A stretch of DNA of 60,887 nucleotides from Pseudoalteromonas sp. MMG007 (GCF_018100985.1 NZ_JAGJEI010000020.1:1-60887); one strand, 5' to 3'; shown: positions 43,852 through 54,399, numbered from the stretch's first letter. The notes: generated by a model from the letters alone, not told the origin. Translations and numbers: made by a program.

Positions 43852-45324
43852 ATGCTTAATCCTTTTGATATTATAATTTTTGGGGGCGGTGGTGACCTTG
43901 CGTTACGCAAATTGCTACCTGCAATGTACAGAGCATATCAAGAAGGTAACTTACCTGAAGGCTCACGTATCCTACCAACAGTGCGCGAAGAAGCCAAACG
44001 TGCTGAATACGTAGAAACAGCGCACAAAGCACTACAAGAATTTTTAAGCAAAGGCGAGTTTAACGCTAAAGACTGGAAAGCATTTTCTACATTTTTAGTG
44101 CCAGTAGTCTGTAACGTAACTGAAGCAGACGATAATTGGGACGTGCTAAAAGGTATTTTAAATGAGCACGATAGTACTAAATCTCGCGTATTTTATTTAT
44201 CACTACCACCGGCTGTGTACGGCACATGTTGTGAAATACTATCAACTAAAGGCTTAATTACACCGACGTCTCGTGTCGTTGTTGAAAAGCCAATTGGTTA
44301 CTGCGGCGATTCAGCTGAAGCTATTAACGGTAAAATTGCAGAGTTTTTTGATGAAGAGCAAATTTTCCGTATAGATCACTATTTAGGTAAAGAAACGGTT
44401 CAAAATTTAATGGCATTACGCTTCTCAAACTCATTGTTTGAAAATATGTGGGATGCTAAATCTATTGATAATATTCAAATTAGTTTATCTGAAACTGTAG
44501 GCCTTGAAAGCCGTGCTGGCTTTTACGATAAAGCCGGTGCACTGCGTGACATGGTACAAAACCACTTGTTACAGCTACTTTGTTTAGTTGCAATGGAATC
44601 GCCAAATAAGCTTAACGCTAATAGTATTCGTAACGAAAAACTTAAAGTGTTAGAGGCTCTTCGTCCTTTACTAGATGACGATGTTGATAGCAATATTGTA
44701 CGCGGCCAATACGTACCGGGTGATTTAAACGGTAAAATTGTACCGGGTTACTTAGAAGAGCTAAATGAAGGTTCAAGTAAAACAGAAACCTTTGTAGCTA
44801 TTCGTGCTCACATTGATAACTGGCGTTGGGCTGGTGTTCCTTTTTACCTTCGTACAGGTAAACGCATGGCTAAGCGCTGTGCTGAGATTGTGGTTGAATA
44901 CAAAAAAGTATCTCATAATATTTACGAAGGTAACGTAGGTAATATCGAGCCAAACCGCCTTGTTATTCGCTTGCAACCTGAAGAGACGATTCAATTAACG
45001 CTTATGTCTAAGCGCCTTGATAATCTTGAAATGCAACTAGAGCCGGTAACAATGAACATTGAGCTTTCGCAAGCTTACAGTAATGGTTTCCACTCAGATG
45101 CATACAAGCGTTTAATGCTTGATGCGGCTGCAAATAACCCTTCGTTATTTATTCATCGTGATGAAGTACGTCAAGCTTGGAAGTGGATTGATCCAATTAT
45201 TGATCGCTGGCAGGACAAAGGTAAACCTGCACTTTACCGTGCTGGTAGTTGGGGCCCTGATGACGCTGATGAATTATTGGCTGAAAACAACCATGTATGG
45301 TTTAACACCGGCGATAAGGTATAA
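43852..45324 (+). CDS. zwf: Glucose-6-phosphate 1-dehydrogenase
   Basis: A 490-residue NADP-dependent dehydrogenase, first step of the pentose-phosphate and Entner-Doudoroff pathways. The nucleotide-binding start is IIIFGGGGDLALRKLLPA, VVEKPIG and the substrate-binding RIDHYLGKE (about 178-186) follow, then the usual SLSETVGLESRAGFYDKAGALRD. Length is typical. pgl starts two bases after its stop, so they are one operon. No edd or eda follows here. Confidence 0.97.
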   Translation: MLNPFDIIIFGGGGDLALRKLLPAMYRAYQEGNLPEGSRILPTVREEAKRAEYVETAHKALQEFLSKGEFNAKDWKAFSTFLVPVVCNVTEADDNWDVLKGILNEHDSTKSRVFYLSLPPAVYGTCCEILSTKGLITPTSRVVVEKPIGYCGDSAEAINGKIAEFFDEEQIFRIDHYLGKETVQNLMALRFSNSLFENMWDAKSIDNIQISLSETVGLESRAGFYDKAGALRDMVQNHLLQLLCLVAMESPNKLNANSIRNEKLKVLEALRPLLDDDVDSNIVRGQYVPGDLNGKIVPGYLEELNEGSSKTETFVAIRAHIDNWRWAGVPFYLRTGKRMAKRCAEIVVEYKKVSHNIYEGNVGNIEPNRLVIRLQPEETIQLTLMSKRLDNLEMQLEPVTMNIELSQAYSNGFHSDAYKRLMLDAAANNPSLFIHRDEVRQAWKWIDPIIDRWQDKGKPALYRAGSWGPDDADELLAENNHVWFNTGDKV

Positions 45325-45326
45325 AC

Positions 45327-46037
45327 ATGGCAACACTCGTTGAAAAGTTTTTTGATAATAAAGACGCGCTAACAGCTGAGTTATCAGCAACACTTGAGCA
45401 ATCATTACGTGATGGCATTAAAAATGACGGCCGTGCTGTATTAATGGTTTCTGGCGGTTCGTCGCCAGCACCAGCGTACAAGCATTTATCAACGCTTGAT
45501 TTAGATTGGCAAAATGTTGATGTTGCCATGGTTGATGAGCGCTGGGTTGAGCCAAGCCACGAAAAAAGTAACGAAGCGTTTATTAATAGCACGTTACTTC
45601 AAAACTACGGCAGTGCAGCAAACTTCATTACAATGAAAAACGATGCAGCAACTGCAAAAGAGGGCACACAAGCATGTGAAGCCGCTTACAGTGCTTTAAA
45701 GGCGCCATACGATGTAACTATTTTAGGTATGGGCCCAGATGGTCATACTGCGTCTTTATTTCCAAATGCAGAGGGCTTAGAGCACGGTCTAACTACTGAG
45801 CAAACTGTATGCGCAATTAACGCAATACAAAGTGACGTAACCGGTAGTATTACCGAGCGTATGACTCTTACATTAAATGCAATTGCAAATTCTAAAGTGG
45901 TTAAGCTACTTATAAGCGGTGAAGAAAAACTCGCAGTTTATAAGCAAGCAAAAGCAGGGGGGGAGGTAAACGATATGCCTCTTCGTGCTATACTAAACCA
46001 CCCAAGTATTAATATTGAGGTGTATTGGGCACCCTAA
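45327..46037 (+). CDS. pgl: 6-phosphogluconolactonase
   Basis: A 236-residue enzyme that opens 6-phosphogluconolactone, the product of Zwf. VSGGSSPAPAYKHL (about 39-52), MVDERWVEPSHEKSN and ILGMGPDGHTASLFP (about 130-144) are the family signatures. An AGGT ribosome site overlaps the end of zwf. A terminator follows. Confidence 0.96.
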   Translation: MATLVEKFFDNKDALTAELSATLEQSLRDGIKNDGRAVLMVSGGSSPAPAYKHLSTLDLDWQNVDVAMVDERWVEPSHEKSNEAFINSTLLQNYGSAANFITMKNDAATAKEGTQACEAAYSALKAPYDVTILGMGPDGHTASLFPNAEGLEHGLTTEQTVCAINAIQSDVTGSITERMTLTLNAIANSKVVKLLISGEEKLAVYKQAKAGGEVNDMPLRAILNHPSINIEVYWAP

Positions 46038-46062
46038 TTTAAGTGCTTTAAATTACCAAGAC

Positions 46063-46089
46063 AAGGCAGCTTATTTAGGCTGCCTTTTT
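46063..46089 (+). terminator. Terminator of the zwf-pgl operon
   Basis: AAGGCAGC pairs with GCTGCCTT around TTATTTAG, followed by TTTTT. Confidence 0.92.
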
Positions 46090-46373
46090 ATTTGCCTAAA
46101 TTTAATACAGGGCAAAGCTTAATTCTACCGTTTAACTGTTAACCAATGTTAACAGCTTTACTGTTTGTGTTTAAAAAACACCCATTAAGTGCGTTGTTTT
46201 TAATCGTATTTTATAAGTGTTAGCTGTACGTTTTTTAGCAACGCACAGATTTAGCTATGTTTTATTTTTTCATGGCGGTTGTCATAAAAGTTTCCCTTCC
46301 TTTTTTACTTCAAAAGCATTAGCCTAAAGGCATTAACAATGAAACATATAAATTAAAATAACGGAGCAGTAAC
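46090..46373. other. Regulatory region upstream of the SapC-like gene
   Basis: No gene. Contains an operator-like palindrome at 46136-46155 and a hairpin GTGTTT/AAACAC near 46166-46180 directly after it. Confidence 0.45.
46136..46155. promoter_or_regulatory. Palindromic operator candidate
   Basis: CTGTTAAC and GTTAACAG are perfect 8-bp inverted copies with spacer CAAT, about 220 bp upstream of the SapC-like start. The regulator is unknown. Confidence 0.5.
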
Positions 46374-47078
46374 ATGGCGGAGCAACAAGTACAGCCTTTA
46401 CACAACGAAAAACATGCCAACACTAAAATTCAAAACGGCATCAACGTAGAATTTATGAAAACTCAACATTTAGTGCCAGTAGTTGCACATGAGTTTGCAC
46501 GCGTAGCAAATGAGTTCCCAATGTCATTCGTTAAAAATAACGAAGCTGGCACTTACCAAGCAGTAGCTATGTTTGGCCTAGAGCCAGGCGAAAACCTTTT
46601 TGTAGAAGACGGTAAATGGACTGCAGCATTTGCACCAATGGCAACAACTCGTTACCCACTAGGTTTAGTTAAGCACCCAGACCAAGATCAATACGGTATT
46701 GTTATTGATGAAGCAAGCTCACTGGTTGGTGAAGAAGAAGGTAATGCCTTATTTGAAAATGGTGAAGAAACTGATTACCTAAAACGTCGTAAAGAAGCGC
46801 TAGTATCGTTTATTGAGTTTTCTCAAGTAACTGAAGCGTTCACTAAATTCCTTGCTGATAAAGAACTACTAATAGCACAAACGCTAACAGTAGATATTAA
46901 AGGCGAGAAAAAAGACATCAACGGTATTTACCTTATCGACGAGAAAAAGCTAAACGAGTTAAGCGATGCTGACTTCTTAGAGCTTCGTAAGCGCGGTTAC
47001 CTAGCACCTATCTACTCTTTCTTAACGTCTACTCACCAAGTAGCACGTTTAGCGCGTTTAAAAGCTAAACAAGCTTAA
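46374..47078 (+). CDS. SapC family protein
   Basis: A 234-residue soluble protein. The N-terminal HLVPVVAHEFARVANEFPM and MFGLEPGENLFVEDGKW, and the YPLGLVKH stretch match the SapC-like family that in marine bacteria often lies next to TonB receptors for glycans. None is beside it here. A GGAGC ribosome site stands before the ATG. Function is not established. Confidence 0.85.
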   Translation: MAEQQVQPLHNEKHANTKIQNGINVEFMKTQHLVPVVAHEFARVANEFPMSFVKNNEAGTYQAVAMFGLEPGENLFVEDGKWTAAFAPMATTRYPLGLVKHPDQDQYGIVIDEASSLVGEEEGNALFENGEETDYLKRRKEALVSFIEFSQVTEAFTKFLADKELLIAQTLTVDIKGEKKDINGIYLIDEKKLNELSDADFLELRKRGYLAPIYSFLTSTHQVARLARLKAKQA

Positions 47079-47098
47079 TTATAAATACGTTAAATTTT

Positions 47099-47124
47099 AA
47101 AAAGCGCCTTAGGGCGCTTTTTTT
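47099..47124 (+). terminator. Terminator after SapC-like gene
   Basis: AAAAAGCGCC pairs with GGCGCTTTTT around TTAG, with T-run. Confidence 0.92.
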
Positions 47125-47205
47125 ATGCCATTAAACGTACATTAGTTGAAATCTTCGTTGTAACCCTTCAGATTGTTTTAACACTTAATACAAAAAGAGA
47201 TCACC

Positions 47206-48240
47206 ATGAAAAAAACATTAGTATTATCAATTATTGCCAGTGCGTGTTTAACGCTAAGTAATAGTGCTTTGAGTGAGCAAGCGCCGTTTGCTATTGCGAT
47301 TCATGGTGGCGCGGGAACAATTGAAAAAGCAAAATTTACGCACTCGCAAGAAAAAGCCTACAGAGCTAAATTAAGTGAAGCAGTTGAAGCCGGTTATGCG
47401 GTACTTGAAAAGGGCGGTGAGAGCTTAGATGCAATAACCACTGCGATACAAATACTCGAACAATCACCTTATTTTAATGCAGGGCGAGGTGCTGTTTATA
47501 CTTACGATGGTAGCCATGAGTTAGATGCGTCAATAATGGATGGACGAAACCGTGAAGCGGGCGCTGTTGCGGGTATTAAGCACATAGAAAGTCCAATTAA
47601 GTTAGCGCGTTTGGTAATGGATAACTCAGTACATGTCATGCTTAGCGGTCAAGGTGCTGAAGAATTTGCTAAAGAGCAGGGCGTTGAGCTTATCGAAAAT
47701 AATATATTTGATACTGAACATCGCTATGAGGCACTTTTAAAAGCTAAACAAAAACTAGATAAAGCCAAGGCAACTAGTAAAAATTACCAAGCGGTACATA
47801 AAACACTTCCTACTGAATATAAAATGGGCACAGTTGGCGCTGTTGCACTTGATAAACATGGTAATTTAGCTGCGGGTACATCTACGGGCGGCATGACAGC
47901 TAAACGCTTTGGCCGTATAGGTGATGCCCCCGTAATTGGTGCAGGTACATTCGCTGAAAACGAGTCGTGTGCAGTATCGGCAACGGGGCATGGGGAATAC
48001 TTTATTCGATACAACGTAGCGAGTGATATCTGTGCGCGCGTTAAATACCAAAATAAAACCATTGCACAAGCAGGTGATGAAGTTATTAATCAAGTGCTTG
48101 CACCCATAGGTGCTACGGGCGGGGTGATCATTGTCGATGCGAAAGGCAATATTAGTTTGCCATTTAATACCTCAGGTATGTATCGCGCCAGTAAATCGAA
48201 CACCCAAGCAACTTACGTGGGTATTTTTAACGACGAATAG
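47206..48240 (+). CDS. Isoaspartyl peptidase/L-asparaginase
   Basis: A 344-residue N-terminal-nucleophile hydrolase with an added signal peptide (to about residue 22), so it acts in the periplasm. The start of the mature domain AIAIHGGAGTIE is typical, and the self-cleavage site MGTVGAVALD makes Thr209 the catalytic residue of the beta subunit, followed by AAGTSTGGM. It removes isoaspartyl residues from peptides or hydrolyses asparagine. It stands alone. Confidence 0.92.
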   Translation: MKKTLVLSIIASACLTLSNSALSEQAPFAIAIHGGAGTIEKAKFTHSQEKAYRAKLSEAVEAGYAVLEKGGESLDAITTAIQILEQSPYFNAGRGAVYTYDGSHELDASIMDGRNREAGAVAGIKHIESPIKLARLVMDNSVHVMLSGQGAEEFAKEQGVELIENNIFDTEHRYEALLKAKQKLDKAKATSKNYQAVHKTLPTEYKMGTVGAVALDKHGNLAAGTSTGGMTAKRFGRIGDAPVIGAGTFAENESCAVSATGHGEYFIRYNVASDICARVKYQNKTIAQAGDEVINQVLAPIGATGGVIIVDAKGNISLPFNTSGMYRASKSNTQATYVGIFNDE

Positions 48241-48336
48241 CTTGTTAAGTCTATAGTTATGCGCTTTGTAGCATTAACCCAGCGCATTTAGTTTGATACA
48301 ATTAACGCTCTTTTATTAATATTATAAGGTGTGCGG

Positions 48337-51300
48337 GTGGTAAACCTAGGTCAGTTGTTTGGCGAGCTAAAAACGTGCTTAAAAAAAGATCAATTTATTT
48401 TTAAAAAGCGCCTACACGGCGCAAAAAAAATAAGCGATGAAAACAAACAAGCCAATGCCATTGAAAAAATAGCGGCCGACATTACCCGTAGCCAAGAAAA
48501 CCGCGAAAAGCGTCTTGCTGGTTTGCCTAAAGTGACTTACCCAGAGCAATTACCAGTAAGTCAGAAAAAGGATGTAATTAAAGACGCCATAGCAAACAAC
48601 CAAGTTGTTATTATTGCTGGTGAAACCGGTTCAGGTAAAACAACACAAATACCCAAAATGTGTTTGGAGCTTGGCCGTGGAGTTGATGGCTTTATTGGTC
48701 ATACCCAACCAAGGCGTTTAGCTGCACGAAGCGTTGCTAATCGAATTGCTGAGGAAATGAAATGCGAACTTGGCCAACAAGTTGGTTTTAAAATTCGTTT
48801 TAGCGATCAGGTTTCTAACAACACCTATGTAAAACTGATGACCGACGGTATTTTGCTTGCTGAAATACAACAAGACCGGTTTTTAAATCAATACGACACC
48901 ATTATTATTGATGAAGCCCATGAGCGCAGTTTAAACATCGACTTTATTTTAGGGTATTTAAAAAACTTACTGCCAAAACGCCCTGATTTAAAAGTTATTA
49001 TTACTTCTGCAACCATCGATCCTGAGCGCTTTTCAAAGCATTTTAATGATGCACCTATTATTGAAGTATCTGGTCGTACTTTCCCTGTTGATGTGCGTTA
49101 CAATCCAATCTCTGATATTAAAAAAGATGAGATGGAAGCAGAGGGCGACCAGCTACAAGGTATTTTTGATGCGGTTGATGAGCTTTGCGCAGAAGGCCCC
49201 GGTGACATACTCATATTTTTAAACGGTGAGCGTGAAATACGTGATACTGCCGATGCGCTTAGTAAGCGTAATTTAAAACACACCGATGTTTTACCGCTTT
49301 ATTCGCGTTTGTCTAACGCTGAACAAAACCGCATTTTTGCACCGCATTCACGTCGGCATATTATTTTAGCTACCAACGTTGCCGAAACCTCGTTAACCGT
49401 GCCGGGTATTCGTTATGTAATAGATCCAGGTACTGCGCGAATTAGCCGTTATAGCTACCGTACTAAAGTGCAGCGCTTACCTATTGAACCAGTTTCACAA
49501 GCGAGTGCAAATCAGCGTATGGGGCGTTGTGGACGTGTTGAGGCAGGTATTTGTATCCGTTTGTACTCTGAGGATGATTTTTTATCGCGCCCAGAGTTTA
49601 CCGACCCTGAAATACTACGTACTAATCTAGCGTCTGTTATTTTGCAAATGTTAGCACTTGGTCTCGGTGATATGAGTGAGTTTCCGTTTGTTCAAGCACC
49701 CGATAGCCGTAATATCAACGATGGTTTAACGCTGCTTGAAGAGCTACAAGCCATAAAACCTGCAAAAAATCGTGATAAAACGAGTCTCACACAATCTGGT
49801 CGAGAGCTCAGCCGTTTACCCGTTGACCCTCGTTTAGCAAAAATGGTACTGACCGCGCATAAACTCGGTGCACTTCGCGAAGTAATAATTATTGTCGCGG
49901 CGTTATCTATTCAAGATCCTCGAGAACGCCCACAAGAAAAACGCGCTGCAGCAAATGAAAAACATGGCCGCTTTGACGATCCAGATTCTGACTTTATTGC
50001 ATTTTTAAACCTGTGGAATTACTTAGAAGAACAGCAAAGCGAGCTGACCAATAGTCAATTTAGAAAGTTATGCCAAAAAGACTTTTTAGCCTATATGCGT
50101 CTTCGTGAGTGGCAAGACATTGTTTATCAAATTAGCACTGTATGTAATGAAATGGGCATGAAAGCCACCAGCCAAGCGGCTGATGGCGAGTTAGTGCACA
50201 AAGCGTTATTAAGCGGCATGCTAAGTCATATTGGTTTTAAAGACGAAAAACAAATTTACAAAGGTGCACGTAATAGTCAGTTCCATATTTTTCCGGGCTC
50301 AGGTTTATTTAAAAAAAGCCCTAAATGGATGATGTCGGCGGAGCTGGTAGAAACCAGTAAATTATACGCACGTATTAATGCAAAAATAGACATTACTTGG
50401 GTAGAGCCACTCGCTCAGCACTTAGTTAAACGTAGCTATTCAGAGCCACATTGGGAGAAAAAGCCAGGTGCGGTTATCGCATTTGAGCAGCAAACTCTTT
50501 ATGGTTTATTAGTTGTTAATAAACGCCGCTGTGTTTATACCAATATAGATCCAAAAGTGAGCCGTGAGCTATTTATACGCACTGCACTTGTTGAGCAAGA
50601 GCTGGGTTTAAATGAGCAGTTTTTAGCATTTAATCGTGAGCTGATAGAAGACATACAAGTGCTTGAGCATAAATCTCGACGCCGTGATATTTTAGTTGAT
50701 GAGCAAACCCTTTATGAGTTTTACGATAAAAAAATACCGAAAGAAATTAATAACCGTGCGGCATTTTTAAAGTGGTATAAAACTCAAAAACAGCAAAATA
50801 AACACTACTTACACATGAGCCGTGAAGAGCTTATGCAGCACGGCGCAAGTAATATTACTGAGTTTGACTACCCAGATACGTGGCAACAAGACAACATTAT
50901 TTTACCGCTTACTTATCATTTTGATCCGGGCCAAGCCGTTGATGGTGTTGCAGTACAAATACCTGTTGCGCTATTAAACCAGGTACAAGAGAGTGGTTTT
51001 GATTGGCATATACCCGCGTTTAGACACGAATTAATTAGCGGTCTAATTAAATCGCTTCCTAAATCGCTGCGTCGTAATTTTGTACCTGCACCTAATTATG
51101 CTGATGCAGTACTCGCGGCAATTGAGCCACTACAAGGCAGCCTAATAGAGGCGCTTACTACACGATTACTCAGAATGACGGGCGTAAGAGTAGATGCTGA
51201 TGCGTGGGACGTAAGCGCACTTGCTGCGCACTTACGACTACAATTTGAGGTGCGTGATGAGCACAATAAGCTGCTTGCGCGTGGCCTTGATTTAGCTAAG

Positions 51301-52224
51301 CTAAAAGCACAGCTGCAAGGTAAAGTAACCGATACGCTATCAAAAGTAGCCGAAAAAGGTATTGAGAAAACAGACTTAACACAATGGGATTTTGGCAAGT
51401 TACCCGCCTCGTATGTTAAAAAACAAGGCCAATATGAAATTAAAGCATACCCTGCGCTGGTGGATAAAAAATCAGCGGCTGCAGTTGAGTTATTCGACAG
51501 TGAAGTAAAAGCGCAGCAGGCCCATCAAAAAGGCCTGCGCCGGTTAGTTTTATTAAACGTGCCTTCGCCAATTAAGTATTTACAACAAAACTTACCCAAT
51601 AAAGCCAAACTTGGTTTGTACTTTAATCCATTTGGAAAAATTGCAGATTTAATAGATGACTGTATTGCCGCAGGGGTTGATAGCTTGCTTGTTAAGCATG
51701 GTGATATACGTGACGAGCACGCATTTGAAGCGGTAAAAGAGCAAATACGTGGCGAGCTCGGTGATGCTGTCGTATTAATTGCCACACAGGTTGAGCAAGT
51801 ACTGAGCATCGCACATAGCCTTCATAAAAAAATGAAAGGTCGCGTCGATTTAACCATGATTACTGCACATGGTGATATTAAATCTCAGCTTGAGTCGCTT
51901 ATTTTTAAAGGATTTGTAAGTGTTCATGGCGCAGATAAAATAACAGACTTGATTCGGTATTTAAAAGCGATTCAAAAGCGCTTAGAAAAACTTCCGGTAG
52001 ATCCGAACAGAGATCGCTTATGTGTTTTAGAACTAGAAAAAGTAGCGCAAGAATACAAAAAACTAGTAAATAAAACACCTAAAGGATTGCCAATACCTGA
52101 TGAGGTGACAGCTATCTTTTGGATGCAGCAAGAGTTACGGGTCTCGTTGTTTGCACAAACGCTAGGTACGCCTTACCCAATATCTGCAAAGCGGATTATA
52201 AATGCGATAAAAGAGATAGAATAA
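48337..52224 (+). CDS. hrpA: ATP-dependent RNA helicase HrpA
   Basis: A 1295-residue DEAH-box helicase linked to mRNA processing and stalled-ribosome rescue. The Walker A is GETGSGKT, motif II is DEAHERS, then TSATID, and QRMGRCGR for motif VI, followed by the HA2/OB region and the long C-terminal domain (DUF3418) to the end. I place the start at GTG 48337 (MVNLGQLFGELK) because AAGGTG stands 6 nt upstream; GTG 48331 would overlap it. Confidence 0.95.
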   Translation: MVNLGQLFGELKTCLKKDQFIFKKRLHGAKKISDENKQANAIEKIAADITRSQENREKRLAGLPKVTYPEQLPVSQKKDVIKDAIANNQVVIIAGETGSGKTTQIPKMCLELGRGVDGFIGHTQPRRLAARSVANRIAEEMKCELGQQVGFKIRFSDQVSNNTYVKLMTDGILLAEIQQDRFLNQYDTIIIDEAHERSLNIDFILGYLKNLLPKRPDLKVIITSATIDPERFSKHFNDAPIIEVSGRTFPVDVRYNPISDIKKDEMEAEGDQLQGIFDAVDELCAEGPGDILIFLNGEREIRDTADALSKRNLKHTDVLPLYSRLSNAEQNRIFAPHSRRHIILATNVAETSLTVPGIRYVIDPGTARISRYSYRTKVQRLPIEPVSQASANQRMGRCGRVEAGICIRLYSEDDFLSRPEFTDPEILRTNLASVILQMLALGLGDMSEFPFVQAPDSRNINDGLTLLEELQAIKPAKNRDKTSLTQSGRELSRLPVDPRLAKMVLTAHKLGALREVIIIVAALSIQDPRERPQEKRAAANEKHGRFDDPDSDFIAFLNLWNYLEEQQSELTNSQFRKLCQKDFLAYMRLREWQDIVYQISTVCNEMGMKATSQAADGELVHKALLSGMLSHIGFKDEKQIYKGARNSQFHIFPGSGLFKKSPKWMMSAELVETSKLYARINAKIDITWVEPLAQHLVKRSYSEPHWEKKPGAVIAFEQQTLYGLLVVNKRRCVYTNIDPKVSRELFIRTALVEQELGLNEQFLAFNRELIEDIQVLEHKSRRRDILVDEQTLYEFYDKKIPKEINNRAAFLKWYKTQKQQNKHYLHMSREELMQHGASNITEFDYPDTWQQDNIILPLTYHFDPGQAVDGVAVQIPVALLNQVQESGFDWHIPAFRHELISGLIKSLPKSLRRNFVPAPNYADAVLAAIEPLQGSLIEALTTRLLRMTGVRVDADAWDVSALAAHLRLQFEVRDEHNKLLARGLDLAKLKAQLQGKVTDTLSKVAEKGIEKTDLTQWDFGKLPASYVKKQGQYEIKAYPALVDKKSAAAVELFDSEVKAQQAHQKGLRRLVLLNVPSPIKYLQQNLPNKAKLGLYFNPFGKIADLIDDCIAAGVDSLLVKHGDIRDEHAFEAVKEQIRGELGDAVVLIATQVEQVLSIAHSLHKKMKGRVDLTMITAHGDIKSQLESLIFKGFVSVHGADKITDLIRYLKAIQKRLEKLPVDPNRDRLCVLELEKVAQEYKKLVNKTPKGLPIPDEVTAIFWMQQELRVSLFAQTLGTPYPISAKRIINAIKEIE

Positions 52225-52299
52225 AACTTGCATTTTCTATTAAGCTTAGTACCTTAATAGAGGGATTTATTTTTGTTTTGAGAAGGAAGCGACATAGTT

Positions 52300-52680
52300 A
52301 TGTCCTCATTGGTTGAACATAAAACAAAGCGGTTATTAGTGGTAGATGACGAGTATTTCAATTATGAAATGCTTAAAACAGCACTGACTTCGAAATTTGA
52401 TGTAAGCTATGCAGATTCAGGGCAAAGCTGTCTTTCATCAGCTATTGCTAACCCGCCAGATATAATTTTGCTAGATGTATGTATGCCAGGTCTTGATGGC
52501 TATGATACGTGTCGAATGCTTAAACACACCCCTGAGACAAAAAATATTCCTGTTGTTATGGTATCGGGCCTTGAGTCCCAATCTGAAAAACAAGCGGGCT
52601 TTAATGCTGGTTGCGACGCGTATGTTGTAAAGCCGTTTTCTATGGGTGCTTTATTAGAAGAAATTAACACGGTTGTTTAG
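52300..52680 (+). CDS. Stand-alone response regulator receiver
   Basis: A 126-residue CheY-like receiver without output domain. VVDDEYF gives the acidic pair, Asp59 in IILLDVCMPGLDG is the phosphorylation site, and KPF near the end has the conserved Lys. An AAGGAAG sequence precedes the ATG. It is followed ten bases later by a PilZ protein, so the two likely form an operon. Confidence 0.93.
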   Translation: MSSLVEHKTKRLLVVDDEYFNYEMLKTALTSKFDVSYADSGQSCLSSAIANPPDIILLDVCMPGLDGYDTCRMLKHTPETKNIPVVMVSGLESQSEKQAGFNAGCDAYVVKPFSMGALLEEINTVV

Positions 52681-52689
52681 AGGATACTT

Positions 52690-52986
52690 ATGTTTACTGA
52701 CGATAAGCGAGATTTTAGACGTATGCAGGTAAATACGCCTGCAAGCTTGACTACTATTGAGCCAATAGCAGGGTTGAAATATACCGCAGAGTGCGTAGAT
52801 TTGAGTGCTACTGGGCTATCACTACATTTGGATGATTTACTTGAGCTTGATACTTTACTGCAGGTAAATATTGAATCTACACACCCCAGTATTGCTTCGC
52901 TTAATGCTACCGCTAAGGTTATTCGTGCGAGTAAAGAAGAGGACGGCACGATTACAGCTGGATTAAAGTTTATACAATTTAATTAG
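52690..52986 (+). CDS. PilZ domain protein
   Basis: A 98-residue c-di-GMP receptor. It has the RxxxR motif in KRDFRRMQ (Arg7, Arg11) and the (D/N)xSxxG motif in CVDLSATGLSL, so binding is likely. AGAGGAT precedes the ATG. It would link the nearby receiver to c-di-GMP-controlled behaviour such as motility; no partner is identifiable. Confidence 0.9.
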   Translation: MFTDDKRDFRRMQVNTPASLTTIEPIAGLKYTAECVDLSATGLSLHLDDLLELDTLLQVNIESTHPSIASLNATAKVIRASKEEDGTITAGLKFIQFN

Positions 52987-53018
52987 TTAATCGACATACT
53001 CAATAAGCATTTAAAGTT

Positions 53019-53058
53019 GAGACATTAGTGGATTTGGATAACCCAATAATGTCTCTTT
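53019..53058. terminator. Terminator between PilZ and rlmI
   Basis: GAGACATTA (53019-53027) pairs with TAATGTCTC (53047-53055) with a loop of about 19 nt and a short T-run. It separates the convergent genes. Confidence 0.65.
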
Positions 53059-53069
53059 CGAAAATACGA

Positions 53070-54260
53070 CTAGTAAACCTTACAAATTAAGCCTTTTAAG
53101 TAAAAGCCTTCAGGGTAGCTACCAGCAATAGGGTGGTCGGCTGCTTGATTTAATCGCTCCATGATTAATAGCTCCTTTCCTGCATCAAGTGCTGCATCAG
53201 CCACTACTTTTTGAAACAAATTCTGCTCCATTAAGCCCGAGCACGAGAACGTTAATAACGTGCCGCCCGGTTTTAATATTTGCATAGCAATCATGTTTAT
53301 ATCTTTATAACCACGGCACGCACCGGTTAGCTGCGCTTTGTTGTCTGCAAATTTTGGCGGATCCATCACAATAGTATCAAACTGCTTGCCTTCATCGCGG
53401 TATTGGCGCAATAGCTTAAATACATCTTGTTTCACAAAGTCGACTTTATTTAAGTCTAAATTGTTGTGCTCTACGTTACGCTTTGCAGTATCAAGCGCTG
53501 GCTGAGATACATCAACATTTGTAACGTGAGTACAGCCACCACGAAGCGCGTATAACGAAAATGTACCAGTGTAGCTAAAACAGTTAAGCACGGTTTTATC
53601 TTTTGAAAAACGCTCAAGAGCAGCGCGGCTGTCGCGTTGATCTAAATAAAAACCGGTTTTATGGCCTTCGATAATATCAACTTCAAGTTTTAAACCATTT
53701 TCTTCAATAAGGACAGGCTCTTTAGGCTCGTTGCCCCACAGTACGCCTTTAATTGGTTCAAGGCCCTCTTTAGTACGTACATCTACATCTGAGCGCTCAT
53801 AAATGCTAGCGCCTGGGAAAATAGCCATAAGCGCGCCGACTATTTCACCTTTGTGACGCTCAGCGCCTGCGCTAAGTAATTGGCATACCAATACGTTATC
53901 AAACTTATCTATGGTCACACCTGGTAAATAGTCAGACTCTGCGGCACACAACCTAAAGCCTGTTAAGCCGCCTTCAGAAATAACGTGTTCACGTGCATCA
54001 AGAGCTCTTCGTAAACGGCGTTCGAAAAAGTGTTGGTCTATTACTTCTTTTTCGTCAAAGCTCCATACTCGTGCTCTTATTTGAGAATGTGGGCTATAAG
54101 CAGCAGTGGCTAAAAACTTACCTTCACTATCGTGAATAGTAACTGTGTCGCCTAGACCCGGTTTACCTTTAATTTTTTTGATAGCTTTTGAAAATAACCA
54201 CGGGTGCTTTCTTTTTAATGATTTTTCGCGACCAGCTTGTAGGTAAACGGCAGATGACAT
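53070..54260 (-). CDS. rlmI: 23S rRNA (cytosine1962-C5)-methyltransferase
   Basis: A 396-residue enzyme with an N-terminal PUA domain (about 1-75, with [13 protein letters not shown]) and a Rossmann methyltransferase domain. [17 protein letters not shown] binds [15 protein letters not shown] is motif IV, and the catalytic Cys lies in TFSCSGLM. Length and layout are those of RlmI. It stands alone and diverges from the HD gene. Confidence 0.94.
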   Translation of the reverse strand: MSSAVYLQAGREKSLKRKHPWLFSKAIKKIKGKPGLGDTVTIHDSEGKFLATAAYSPHSQIRARVWSFDEKEVIDQHFFERRLRRALDAREHVISEGGLTGFRLCAAESDYLPGVTIDKFDNVLVCQLLSAGAERHKGEIVGALMAIFPGASIYERSDVDVRTKEGLEPIKGVLWGNEPKEPVLIEENGLKLEVDIIEGHKTGFYLDQRDSRAALERFSKDKTVLNCFSYTGTFSLYALRGGCTHVTNVDVSQPALDTAKRNVEHNNLDLNKVDFVKQDVFKLLRQYRDEGKQFDTIVMDPPKFADNKAQLTGACRGYKDINMIAMQILKPGGTLLTFSCSGLMEQNLFQKVVADAALDAGKELLIMERLNQAADHPIAGSYPEGFYLKGLICKVY

Positions 54261-54399
54261 AGGGCTTCTCAGTAGTAATAAATAAGCGCTGTATTTTAGT
54301 CAAGCAGGGCGCAACATACAATGAATGTTTTGCATGGCGGGTATAAAGCACGGTAAAGTACGGATAAATCAGATATTAATTAGTTTTTGGAATGGTAAC

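Noticed and set aside
47784..48093. Minus-strand frames inside the asparaginase gene
   Set aside because: No motif or ribosome site; the plus-strand gene is certain.
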